Shown piece after piece: positions 7,188 to 14,811 of a stretch of 18,282 bases of DNA; the first letter of the stretch is position 1; the number at the start of each line of letters is the position of its first letter. The notes below the pieces were generated by a model. It had not been told where the DNA came from, ran no database searches, and saw only the letters and a program-made list of their open reading frames with translations. The DNA comes from Hyphococcus sp. Lineage in GTDB: Bacteria > Pseudomonadota > Alphaproteobacteria > Caulobacterales > Parvularculaceae. The stretch lies in contig BQJH01000026.1 of assembly GCA_021604605.1 (NCBI GenBank), positions 1 to 18,282 on the forward strand, given 5' to 3'. The position numbers and the translations under genes are program-made.

Positions 7188-10100
7188 TTAAAATTCGTAG
7201 CGAACGCCAATCTGAATAGCCCAGACTGATGGGTTCACACGCTGTTCAAGCTCAACATCTTTGACTTCAGTAATCTGATAACGTCCGCCGACAATATTGA
7301 TGTCGTAAAGCTCAACGCCCTCTTCGACATTACCGCGATCATACCGTTGGAATACGTTCGCATTATCATTGATGAGATTTAGAGCGTTCTCAATGTCCAG
7401 GAACACCTGGAAGCGATCGCCGCCGAAGAACCCAGGAAGGTCTTGCGAAATGCGAATGTCCATATCTTTAAACCACGGGTCCTTGAAAGCGTTCCGAGGT
7501 CCAAAGCCGCCAGCATATTCGCCGAGGCCACTTGAACTGATCGTTGAGAATAGTTGATCAATTTCACCTGCACTCAAGAGCGAAGTATCAATCAGCGGAT
7601 CCATAGGGCCGGTTGGTACATAGACCAAACGCCGGGCTTCATCGTCACTATCCCCCAAATCGCGATCAACGTCTTCGTCGAAGACATAGCTGAACCGGCG
7701 GCCAGACTGAGCATTGAAGAAGATGTTCAAGCTGGTTGGGTAGTCACGAATAAGCTCCTGACTGAGCCGCGCTGCAATTGTGATGTTGTGATTGTTCACA
7801 AATTGCGACGGCGCCAGGAACGCCTCGTTTGGCGTGATGACTGCAACCTCTTCAAAACTTGAACCCGCTGTTGAGTTCTTGCTTGGATTTACATGGTGAC
7901 TATCCGTATAGGCGTAACCAAACGAGAAGTTGAAGTTACCTGCGCTACCGCCAAGATCGTAATCAAAATCTTTTGAGAACGCGATAGAAGCTGTCTGGGT
8001 ATACCCATCATCATCTGCAGCATTGGTCAGCAGGATTTGCTCATCAACCCGACCAGAGTCGCAAGGCCCGCTATCAGTCAAATCACTACCTGTAAAGCCT
8101 TGGCGAATACCCTGAAAGACAGCATCACAGCCCGGCAATAATGGATTCACGTTATTGAGGATTGGACGGCCATCTGGCGCGAATTCACCTGTTGGGGTCA
8201 ACGCAAGGTTCACCCAATCTGTCGTGTTGTGGTTTACACTACGGATATAATCAACCTGCACATTCCAGTCGTCAAAGAAACCACCGCCACCGGTGAAATT
8301 CGTATAGTGCGAGAAGCCGAAGTTAAACCGCATTATCCATGGCAATTCAAAGTTAGGATCGACTGCGTTAACTGCAGAGCTAAATTGGCTTGCTTCGGTA
8401 ATTTGCTGCGTTGTTAAGCAAGCCGGTATTCCTGTGAATGTGCCGCCACTCACGACTTGAAGGTCAGCCGCCGTACAAGGCGGGTCACCGGCATCGCCGG
8501 AACCGATAGCCCCGCCGAAGTTCTGGAAGTTGTTGGAGAACCAGACGGTTGGGTCACCACCTGAGAAAATGCCGACACCACCGCGGAAGACAGTCTCACC
8601 AGCGAATGTTTCGCCCGCATCCCACGTAAAGCCTGCCCGTGGTTGAAAAATATCAAGCCCATTAAAGGCTTGGGTATTTTCAAACCCAAAGGCTTCGACG
8701 AATCTAGGGTTCAGCATTGGCTGATCTGGTGAGTCATACCAATCATAACGCAAACCAACGGTCACAGTGAACGCATCAGTAATCTGCATTTCGTCTTGTA
8801 AGTATCCGGTATAGATTGTTCGGCGGAATTCAGATGCAGCGTCGCTCGCGATACCAGTGAATGACCCGTTACCATCAATTTCTGACGCCAAGCCAGCTTC
8901 GAAATTCGCGACACCATCAAACGTGATTGTGCCCGTACCATTAACAATGAACAAATTGAATGCATCAAACTGATCAACTTCGACACCTGCTGTGATGGTA
9001 TGCCGCCCAGCCACATATTTTGTTACAAACTTGAACTGATCGAGTTGAGTTTGAAGGGCGTTCGCCGAACGAAAAGTTCCAGGCCCAGAAAGGACGGCGC
9101 CTGAAGCGCCACCGTTCATAACATTTTCAATCAGAATACGCGGCTTTGGATTGGGGTCTTGCGCCTCGCCGCCGCCAACTGGTCCCTGATCATCGAAAAC
9201 GTCTAACCGCGAAACGCGAAGTTCAGTCGAGAAATTATCGGTCCACTGCGAGAAGATACGCGCAGAGTAATTTTCACTTTTTGTGCCTTCAACCTCAAAG
9301 TTGTCAAGAAAAGTGAATTCTGCATCGAATCCTAAATCATCTGGATCCTGACGCGATTCACGCAACCGCGAATATGTTAATTCCAGCCTGTGCTCATCAT
9401 TAATCGCCCAGTCGAGACGCCCGAGTATACGGCGGCTTTGATCCGGAAGGTTCCGTGCAAAGCCCAACGTGTCACGACCATAAACAGATTGTAAGGTGTT
9501 TGAAATTGAGTTGGCCTGAGCTTCAGTTAAATAGTCAAGCTCATTGGCAAAACCAGCACCCAGAGGACCTGTGTCAACGGTTGATCCGCCATCTTTGATC
9601 TCTTCATAAGCGCCGAAAAACCAGAGACGGTCTTTAATGATAGGACCGCCAACTGTAGCCCCCCAATGCCAGTCTTTGAACTCACCACTGTTGACCGTCG
9701 CGCCGTCAATCGTTGAACCGGTTAGACCTGAGCTGTTAAAGACACCAAAGGCAGAACCGCTAAAGTCGTTTGTACCAGATTTCGTGACGACGTTGATGTT
9801 ACAGCCAGAGAACTGACCATATTCAACATCAAATGGCGCAAATTCTACTGAAGTTTCACGGACTGCATCAAACGGGACCGGCATATTATTTCGGTTTGGA
9901 AAACCGGAATCGTTCAGGCCAAAACCATCAGCGTTGCGAACACCGTCGATTGTGAATGAGTTAGACCGGAAGTTACCACCCAGGCAGCTGATCGAGTCGT
10001 TATTGTTCTCATCGATTGTGACGCGCGGGTCGATCCGGATTACATCACGAATATCGCGGTCAATCGACGGTAACGCTTCTAGCGTCGCCTGGTCAAATGA

Positions 10101-10541
10101 GGCGCTTGGGCCAATAGCAAGCTGAGTGACATTTGAGCGAGAAGCAACAACAACAATCTCATCGCCTGATCCAGCGGCAGCGCTGACAAGTTCAATACTG
10201 ATGATGGTTGCAGACCCTAGCGGAGCCCGAATGCCTTCTAAACGTTGAGACTGATACCCGGAGGATGAGGTTGAAACTGTGTAAGGCCCGCCAACAGAGA
10301 GGCCGCTTGCAGCAAAACTACCATTCGCATCACTGACAACTGTTCTTGTCGCGCCTGTTCGGCCATCAACAATGGTAATCTGAGCGCCTGAGACAGCAGA
10401 ACCGTCAACTGACGTAACAGTACCGCGAATAGCGGATGTCGTAGACTGCGCCATCGCCGGCGTGGTCACCGCCACAGTGGCGAACGCAGTCGTCAAAGCA
10501 ATCGCCGCAGCGCCTGCGGAGAGCGTTTTCATCAATTTCAT
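7188..10541 (-). CDS. Oar-like TonB-dependent outer-membrane receptor with N-terminal carboxypeptidase-regulatory domain
   Basis: Large outer-membrane receptor, 1117 residues. A signal peptide ends AMA-QS (cut about 31/32). A CarboxypepD_reg-like beta-sandwich spans about 36-117 (AIRGTV, then SDANGSF). A TonB-box-like stretch DEIVVVASR lies at 127-135. The plug (about 140-260) contains FTIDGVRNADGFGL and VVTKSGTNDFSGS. The remainder is a 22-strand-type barrel ending in a terminal Phe (IGVRYEF), as required for Bam insertion. The architecture matches the Oar/TonB family; substrates of such receptors are mostly unknown, with peptides or proteins suspected. Exactly six cysteines occur as three near pairs: 186/247 in the plug, 689/708 and 805/827 in likely surface loops. 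The start ATG has GGGG at 9-nt spacing, overlapping a palindrome. Downstream lies an M3 peptidase lipoprotein behind a terminator. I give no gene symbol because the family is broad. Confidence 0.88.
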   Translation of the reverse strand: MKLMKTLSAGAAAIALTTAFATVAVTTPAMAQSTTSAIRGTVTSVDGSAVSGAQITIVDGRTGATRTVVSDANGSFAASGLSVGGPYTVSTSSSGYQSQRLEGIRAPLGSATIISIELVSAAAGSGDEIVVVASRSNVTQLAIGPSASFDQATLEALPSIDRDIRDVIRIDPRVTIDENNNDSISCLGGNFRSNSFTIDGVRNADGFGLNDSGFPNRNNMPVPFDAVRETSVEFAPFDVEYGQFSGCNINVVTKSGTNDFSGSAFGVFNSSGLTGSTIDGATVNSGEFKDWHWGATVGGPIIKDRLWFFGAYEEIKDGGSTVDTGPLGAGFANELDYLTEAQANSISNTLQSVYGRDTLGFARNLPDQSRRILGRLDWAINDEHRLELTYSRLRESRQDPDDLGFDAEFTFLDNFEVEGTKSENYSARIFSQWTDNFSTELRVSRLDVFDDQGPVGGGEAQDPNPKPRILIENVMNGGASGAVLSGPGTFRSANALQTQLDQFKFVTKYVAGRHTITAGVEVDQFDAFNLFIVNGTGTITFDGVANFEAGLASEIDGNGSFTGIASDAASEFRRTIYTGYLQDEMQITDAFTVTVGLRYDWYDSPDQPMLNPRFVEAFGFENTQAFNGLDIFQPRAGFTWDAGETFAGETVFRGGVGIFSGGDPTVWFSNNFQNFGGAIGSGDAGDPPCTAADLQVVSGGTFTGIPACLTTQQITEASQFSSAVNAVDPNFELPWIMRFNFGFSHYTNFTGGGGFFDDWNVQVDYIRSVNHNTTDWVNLALTPTGEFAPDGRPILNNVNPLLPGCDAVFQGIRQGFTGSDLTDSGPCDSGRVDEQILLTNAADDDGYTQTASIAFSKDFDYDLGGSAGNFNFSFGYAYTDSHHVNPSKNSTAGSSFEEVAVITPNEAFLAPSQFVNNHNITIAARLSQELIRDYPTSLNIFFNAQSGRRFSYVFDEDVDRDLGDSDDEARRLVYVPTGPMDPLIDTSLLSAGEIDQLFSTISSSGLGEYAGGFGPRNAFKDPWFKDMDIRISQDLPGFFGGDRFQVFLDIENALNLINDNANVFQRYDRGNVEEGVELYDINIVGGRYQITEVKDVELEQRVNPSVWAIQIGVRYEF

Positions 10542-10552
10542 TTATAGATACC

Positions 10553-10562
10553 CCAATATTGG
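10553..10562. repeat. 10-bp perfect palindrome at the receptor Shine-Dalgarno
   Basis: CCAATATTGG overlaps the GGGG used as Shine-Dalgarno on the minus strand (10551-10554). Bound by a dimeric protein it could occlude initiation. It is too compact to form a stable hairpin alone. Confidence 0.5.
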
Positions 10563-10669
10563 ACTGGTGTTATAAGCCGCTTGGATTCAGCGCGACCCAA
10601 AAATTACACGACGCCCTTTAGGTACTTTACGTGACATGTCCATGACAACGCTGGCTCGCATGTCTATTT

Positions 10670-10681
10670 TTCACATGTGAA
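10670..10681. repeat. 12-bp perfect palindrome TTCACATGTGAA upstream of the receptor gene
   Basis: Shares the CATGT core with GACATGTC, centred 39 bp away at 10633-10640, and with a half-site CATGTC at 10659-10664. This looks like a possible dimeric operator cluster. No regulator gene is present in the window to assign it to. Confidence 0.45.
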
Positions 10682-10691
10682 TGCTTCATCA

Positions 10692-10717
10692 TTTCCACAG
10701 CTATAATGGTGTGGAAA
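10692..10717. repeat. 8-bp inverted repeat TTTCCACA/TGTGGAAA
   Basis: Perfect 8-bp arms separated by 10 bp (GCTATAATGG), so the arm centres lie 18 bp apart, close to two helical turns. This fits either an operator or a stem-loop. Without a following U tract it is not a terminator for argS. Confidence 0.45.
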
Positions 10718-10860
10718 AATTTAGCCCCAAAAGTAACTGCTTAGTATGCCCCGATTGGCAAAGTGCGTGATTTTTTTACTACTGCGAAATCACATCCCTC
10801 AACGCCCGCTAAACTTAAATTTTAAGATGTTGATTAGGCGCCACAGTTTTCTCCGAGCGG

Positions 10861-12624
10861 CTACATCCGTTCAGGCGCTTCCAGCCCCAAAAGGTCAAGA
10901 ATAAGGGCCAATTGTCGGCCTGTTGCAGCGACTAATCCAAGACGCGATTCGCGCACAGCATTATCGCTTTCATCGACAATCCGGCAGGCTGCATAAAACT
11001 TTGAAAACGCTTGCGCCAGACGAAATGCATGATCGCAAAGATAGTGCGGCAGGCGCTTTTTATAGGTTTCCCGTATAGTATCGCCGAAAGCGAGTAGCGC
11101 CAGCGCAAGATCACGCTCTTCGTCCATACGAACAGTGATCGGCCCCGGCGCGCCGACCCCGGTGTTTGCCGCTTTTTCAAGAACAGAGCGAACCCGAACG
11201 CTGGCGTAGAGAAGATAAGGCCCGGTTTTACCTTCAAACGCCAGAAAACGATCAAGATCGAAGATATAATCGCTGGTGCGCGGGTTCGAGAGATCAGCAA
11301 ATTTCAGGGCCGCGACCCCGACCTTGCGAGCCACATCATCTGCTTCGCGTTCGCTTAATCCTTCAGCGAAACCATTCTCAGCCAGACGTTCGCGCGCACG
11401 CTCCGTGACCATATCGATGAAATGGCGAAGCTTGAGCGTTCCGCCCTCTCTCGTCTTGAAAGGTTTACCGTCCTTGCCATTCATGGTGCCGAACCAGAGG
11501 TGTTCCAGTCCCGCTTCATCGAAATAGCCTGCGATGCCAACCGCCCGGAAGACTTGCTCAAAATGAAGGCGTTGACGCGCATCCACAACATAAAGAATTC
11601 GATCAGGATCAAGCGACCGTTTGCGGTCAACAATCGTTGCAATATCTGTTGCGTGGTACCCGACGGCGCCCTCCGAGTTCAAAAAGATAATCGGCGGCAT
11701 TTCCTTTTTATCATCATCACGAGCTACACGGATGATCTGCGCCCCATCGGATGCTTCAAGGACACCGCGCATTTTTAGATCATCGGTGAGTTCAGGAATG
11801 AGCGGGTCTGCATCCGCCTCGCCTTTCCATAAATCAAACTCGACGCCCAGATCGTCGTAATCTTTGCGCATCGCAGCGACAGAAAGACTGACGAAATGGC
11901 GCCATAAGGCGCGGTAACCGGGACGTCCGGCTTGCAGCGCCTTCGTCGCTTTTCGCGCGAGATCGGCGCGCGCAGGATCACTTTTACAAGCAGCGCTCGC
12001 CGCCGGATACATTTCCTCAAGGTCCTGAAGGCTAATCGGCGGCTCTTCAGGAAACGGCCCTTCCGCGTCAGCGGCAAAATAAGGCAAATCCGGCGCACGC
12101 ATTTCCAGTTCAGAAATGAGCTGGCCCATTTGCAGGCCCCAATCACCCAGATGCACATCACCCGTCACAGTGTCGCCAGAAAAACGGAAAATACGCTTCA
12201 GGCTTTCGCCAATGATGGCGGCGCGAAGGTGACCGACATGCAGCGGCTTGGCGACATTCGGTCCGCCATAATCGATGACGACCTTGGCCGGCTCTGTATT
12301 TGCCCAGCCGCCAGACCGATCATCTTTTTCAAGATCATTAAGTCTTGATGACAACGCTTCGTCGGTAAATTTCAGATTGATAAAGCCAGGCCCAGCGATC
12401 GTAATTTCCTGAAAGACCGCCTGATCTTTTAGAAAACCAACTACCCGTTCGGCTAAAGCCCTCGGGTTCTCTTTCGCGGCTTTGGCGGCAGCCAGTGCGC
12501 CGTTGCACTGAAATTGCGCCAGATCGGGCCTATCCGCCGGTTTGACCGCGCCCAAAGAGGGGTCAAGGCCAGCCTGCGAGAACGCAACCCCGACAACTTC
12601 ACTCAGCTCATCAAGTAGGGTCAT
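10861..12624 (-). CDS. argS: Arginyl-tRNA synthetase
   Basis: Class I aminoacyl-tRNA synthetase charging tRNA-Arg in the cytoplasm. 587 residues, the usual length. The N-terminal Add-1 domain occupies about 1-95. The HIGH-type signature is in GGPNVAKPLHVGHLRA (His-Val-Gly-His, about 128-131). The KMSKS-equivalent loop is GKPFKTREGGTLKL, typical of ArgRS enzymes lacking a canonical KMSKS. The C-terminal anticodon-binding (DALR) domain ends LLGLEAPERM, the expected terminus. The ATG overlaps the TGA of the upstream lipoprotein gene by 4 bp (ATGA). The 20 nt before the ATG hold no Shine-Dalgarno, so translation probably depends on reinitiation after the lipoprotein. Alphaproteobacterial argS is often followed by a SPOR-domain gene; here a TonB receptor follows instead. 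Confidence 0.97.
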   Translation of the reverse strand: MTLLDELSEVVGVAFSQAGLDPSLGAVKPADRPDLAQFQCNGALAAAKAAKENPRALAERVVGFLKDQAVFQEITIAGPGFINLKFTDEALSSRLNDLEKDDRSGGWANTEPAKVVIDYGGPNVAKPLHVGHLRAAIIGESLKRIFRFSGDTVTGDVHLGDWGLQMGQLISELEMRAPDLPYFAADAEGPFPEEPPISLQDLEEMYPAASAACKSDPARADLARKATKALQAGRPGYRALWRHFVSLSVAAMRKDYDDLGVEFDLWKGEADADPLIPELTDDLKMRGVLEASDGAQIIRVARDDDKKEMPPIIFLNSEGAVGYHATDIATIVDRKRSLDPDRILYVVDARQRLHFEQVFRAVGIAGYFDEAGLEHLWFGTMNGKDGKPFKTREGGTLKLRHFIDMVTERARERLAENGFAEGLSEREADDVARKVGVAALKFADLSNPRTSDYIFDLDRFLAFEGKTGPYLLYASVRVRSVLEKAANTGVGAPGPITVRMDEERDLALALLAFGDTIRETYKKRLPHYLCDHAFRLAQAFSKFYAACRIVDESDNAVRESRLGLVAATGRQLALILDLLGLEAPERM

Positions 12625-13184
12625 TGCAAATTCGGGAACTTCAGGCTTTTGCCAGACCGGTTGAAGATCACCTGCTTTGGCGTCAGGGAAAATCCAACAA
12701 CAATCTCAAAGTTAGTGCCAGCGACCCCAGCCGATGCTCTTGGGATAATGATCTCGTCAATCTCTTCGGTTGTAACAACGATTTTATTCTCAACGCCAAA
12801 ATTCACGGGCACTAGAAACTCTTTTTTTGCAATAATTTCAGTGTCTTTTCGGGTGACGGCCACAAAATACTTAAACATCTTCTCCGGCGCGGCCCCTTGT
12901 GGGCCACGTCCAAATGCGAGTTCAAGCTCAACGACAGCGTCAATTGGTTTATCATCTTTATAGCGGCAACCGATGGCGACATTCGTGATTTCGCCAGTAT
13001 AGGCAACGTCCTCGATCACTTCACGATCACCAGAAAACTCAATCAACCGCGACGCATCCCCCAGCGCCACAATATTCGGGCAAGGCGCTGGATTAGTCTT
13101 CAACGTGGCGGGATTGCTGGCGCTTGAGCAACCAATTAGGCCTGAAACTGCGGCGAATAGCGCTCCAGCTAACACTTTGTTCAT
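12621..13184 (-). CDS. Small uncharacterised lipoprotein, translationally coupled to argS
   Basis: I do not recognise a named family. The 187-residue product begins with a lipoprotein signal (MNKVLAGALFAAVSGLIGCS, lipobox LIGC, Cys19; Ser at +2 suggests the outer membrane). The mature part is about 168 residues with alternating beta-type segments (VVELELAF, YFVAVTRK, FEIVVGFSL) and just two cysteines, Cys35 (APCPN) and Cys73 (AIGCRY), a plausible disulfide in the periplasm. It resembles small beta-rich lipoproteins seen in other alphaproteobacteria, from general memory only. The start is the ATG at 13182-13184, with AAGGG 9 nt upstream; an adjacent TTG would add one residue. Its stop overlaps the argS start. 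It is divergent from ispH across 146 bp. Confidence 0.8.
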   Translation of the reverse strand: MNKVLAGALFAAVSGLIGCSSASNPATLKTNPAPCPNIVALGDASRLIEFSGDREVIEDVAYTGEITNVAIGCRYKDDKPIDAVVELELAFGRGPQGAAPEKMFKYFVAVTRKDTEIIAKKEFLVPVNFGVENKIVVTTEEIDEIIIPRASAGVAGTNFEIVVGFSLTPKQVIFNRSGKSLKFPNLQ

Positions 13185-13193
13185 CAAAACGAA

Positions 13194-13198
13194 CCCTT
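13194..13198 (-). promoter_or_regulatory. Shine-Dalgarno that decides the lipoprotein start
   Basis: AAGGG on the minus strand lies 9 nt before the ATG (13184) and 6 nt before the alternative TTG (13187). The ATG has the better codon and good spacing. Confidence 0.55.
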
Positions 13199-13330
13199 AT
13201 ATCTAAACATGACAAAACCTTTTCGCCGCCCCAAGAATGACGCCGTGAAGCCCTGATTTCAATTCAGTATTCTCGTAGCGTTTCACAACCGGCGGCGCAA
13301 CGCTCCTCTTGGGGCAAAAGACTGAAAACG

Positions 13331-14284
13331 ATGGCGACTGACCAGCATAAAACCGATCTCACTGTCCGCTTGGCGGCGCCGCGAGGCTTTTGTGCAGGGG
13401 TCGAGCGCGCTGTCCGTACCGTTGAAGAAACATTGGCTGTCCATGGCGCCCCTGTCTATGTGCGTCATGAAATCGTCCATAATAAGCACGTAGTTGAGCG
13501 ATTGCGCGCGATGGGCGCTATTTTTGTAGACCATCTGGATGCAATCCCTGACGACAGGCCTGTGGTCTTTTCTGCTCATGGCGCCCCGAAATCAGTTCAT
13601 GAAGAAGCTGAAGCGCGCAACATGGTCGCTATCGACGCCACCTGCCCTCTGGTCCTGAAAGTCCATACCCAAACGCGCCGGTATGCGGCAAACAAATGTC
13701 ACGTTTATCTCGTTGGTCACAAAAACCATCCGGAAGTGATCGGCACGATGGGGCAGGCGCCCGAAGGCGCCGTGACACTGGTTGAGACCATCGCAGACAT
13801 TGAGAACCTTCCCGAGCGAGACGGCCGCAAGGCCTACGCCACCCAGACAACCTTATCCGTTGATGACGCTAATGCGATGGTCACTGCGTTAAAGCAGAAA
13901 TTCCCTGACATTATCGGTCCGCGTAAAGAAGATATCTGTTATGCAACATCCAACAGGCAAAACGCAGTGAAGGCGAGCGCACCGGATGTCGATCTTTTTG
14001 TGGTCATCGGTTCTAACACATCTTCCAATTCCAAACGCCTTGTGGAGGTTGCTGAAACCGCCGGGGCAAAACGCGCAGTGCTAATCGAAGACGCGACATG
14101 CTTTGACATTTCATCCATTAATGACGCCACCTTAATTGGTGTCAGCGCGGGCGCTTCAGCGCCGGAAAGTCTGGTTGAGGACTTGTTGACAAAACTTGCC
14201 GCTAACCGGCGCTTGATTATTGAAACAGTTGAGACCGCGCTGGAAGATGTCACGTTCAACACGCCGCTTCGCCTCGCCAGTTAA
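13331..14284 (+). CDS. ispH: 4-hydroxy-3-methylbut-2-enyl diphosphate reductase
   Basis: Last enzyme of the MEP isoprenoid pathway. It converts HMBPP to IPP and DMAPP with a [4Fe-4S] cluster in the cytoplasm. 317 residues, full length. Cluster ligands are Cys21 (PRGFCAGV), Cys105 (DATCPLV) and Cys203 (DICYATSNRQ). Substrate-pocket residues are His50 (EIVHN), His83 (SAHGAP), and His133 and the proton-relay Glu135 (NHPEV). SSNSKRL (231-237) and SAGASAPE (272-279) match the phosphate-binding serines and asparagine. There is no strong Shine-Dalgarno before the ATG at 13331 (GGGG lies 17 nt away), so initiation may be modest. It is followed after 82 bp by rnhA; thrB, often found between these two genes in alphaproteobacteria, is absent. 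Confidence 0.97.
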   Translation: MATDQHKTDLTVRLAAPRGFCAGVERAVRTVEETLAVHGAPVYVRHEIVHNKHVVERLRAMGAIFVDHLDAIPDDRPVVFSAHGAPKSVHEEAEARNMVAIDATCPLVLKVHTQTRRYAANKCHVYLVGHKNHPEVIGTMGQAPEGAVTLVETIADIENLPERDGRKAYATQTTLSVDDANAMVTALKQKFPDIIGPRKEDICYATSNRQNAVKASAPDVDLFVVIGSNTSSNSKRLVEVAETAGAKRAVLIEDATCFDISSINDATLIGVSAGASAPESLVEDLLTKLAANRRLIIETVETALEDVTFNTPLRLAS

Positions 14285-14366
14285 GACAGCAATCACGCTT
14301 TGCAAAAACGCGAACCAGCGTTATGACCGCGTATAACAATCTAACCTCTAATTAAATCAGGGCCAG

Positions 14367-14795
14367 ATGATAAAAATTTATACGGACGGCGCATGTTCGG
14401 GCAATCCCGGACCGGGCGGCTGGGGCTTCGTCATTTTCAGCGAGGAAGACCCTATTGAACGATATGGTGGGGAGCGCGAGACCACAAACAACCGTATGGA
14501 AATGATGGCCGTCATTGAAGCGCTAAAATCACTGGAGAAGGACATTCCGGTTCAGCTCTTCACCGACAGTCAGTATGTCAAAAACGGCATTAATGACTGG
14601 ATACACGGTTGGAAGCGCAATGGCTGGAAAACTGCCTCCAAAAAGCCGGTGAAGAATAAAGACTTATGGCTGGAGATTGACGCCCTTGTTGAAGGGCGAG
14701 ACATCGACTGGCGCTGGGTCAAAGGCCATGCTGGCGACCCGGGCAATGAGCGTGCGGACGAACTGGCCCGGATGGGCGCCGCCGCCGCACACTAG
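14367..14795 (+). CDS. rnhA: Ribonuclease HI
   Basis: Degrades the RNA strand of RNA-DNA hybrids. 142 residues, slightly shorter than the E. coli enzyme. The catalytic set is complete: Asp7 (IYTDGACSGNPGPGGWG), Glu45 (NNRMEMMA), Asp67 (FTDSQYV), His121 (KGHAGDPGNE) and Asp131 (ERADELA). The basic handle region 80-98 (HGWKRNGWKTASKKP) is present. The ATG at 14367 has CAGGG about 4 nt upstream. The TAG stop is only 16 bp from the stop of the convergent peroxiredoxin gene, with no terminator hairpin seen between them. Confidence 0.97.
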   Translation: MIKIYTDGACSGNPGPGGWGFVIFSEEDPIERYGGERETTNNRMEMMAVIEALKSLEKDIPVQLFTDSQYVKNGINDWIHGWKRNGWKTASKKPVKNKDLWLEIDALVEGRDIDWRWVKGHAGDPGNERADELARMGAAAAH

Positions 14796-14811
14796 ATCAT
14801 CGGCGAACTGC

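Larger units (their letters stand above)
10542..10860 (-). promoter_or_regulatory. Palindrome-rich 319-bp leader and promoter region of the Oar receptor gene
   Basis: No gene is supported here. It contains five dyad elements: CCAATATTGG (10553-10562), GACATGTC (10633-10640), TTCACATGTGAA (10670-10681), TTTCCACA/TGTGGAAA (10692-10717) and GTGATTT/AAATCAC (10767-10793). An AT-rich perfect 13-mer, CTTAAATTTTAAG, lies at 10814-10826. A weak minus-strand promoter candidate is TTGTCA-18 nt-TACCTA (10619-10648), with GACATGTC in its spacer. A second -10-like TATAAC lies at 10569-10574 without a good -35. One GATTC (GANTC class, the CcrM methylation target in many alphaproteobacteria) is at 10584-10588. 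No clear argS terminator was found. Confidence 0.45.

Noticed and set aside
10767..10793. GTGATTT/AAATCAC inverted repeat as the argS terminator
   Set aside because: Weak AT-rich 7-bp stem with a 13-nt loop and no U tract on the 3' side in the direction of argS transcription.
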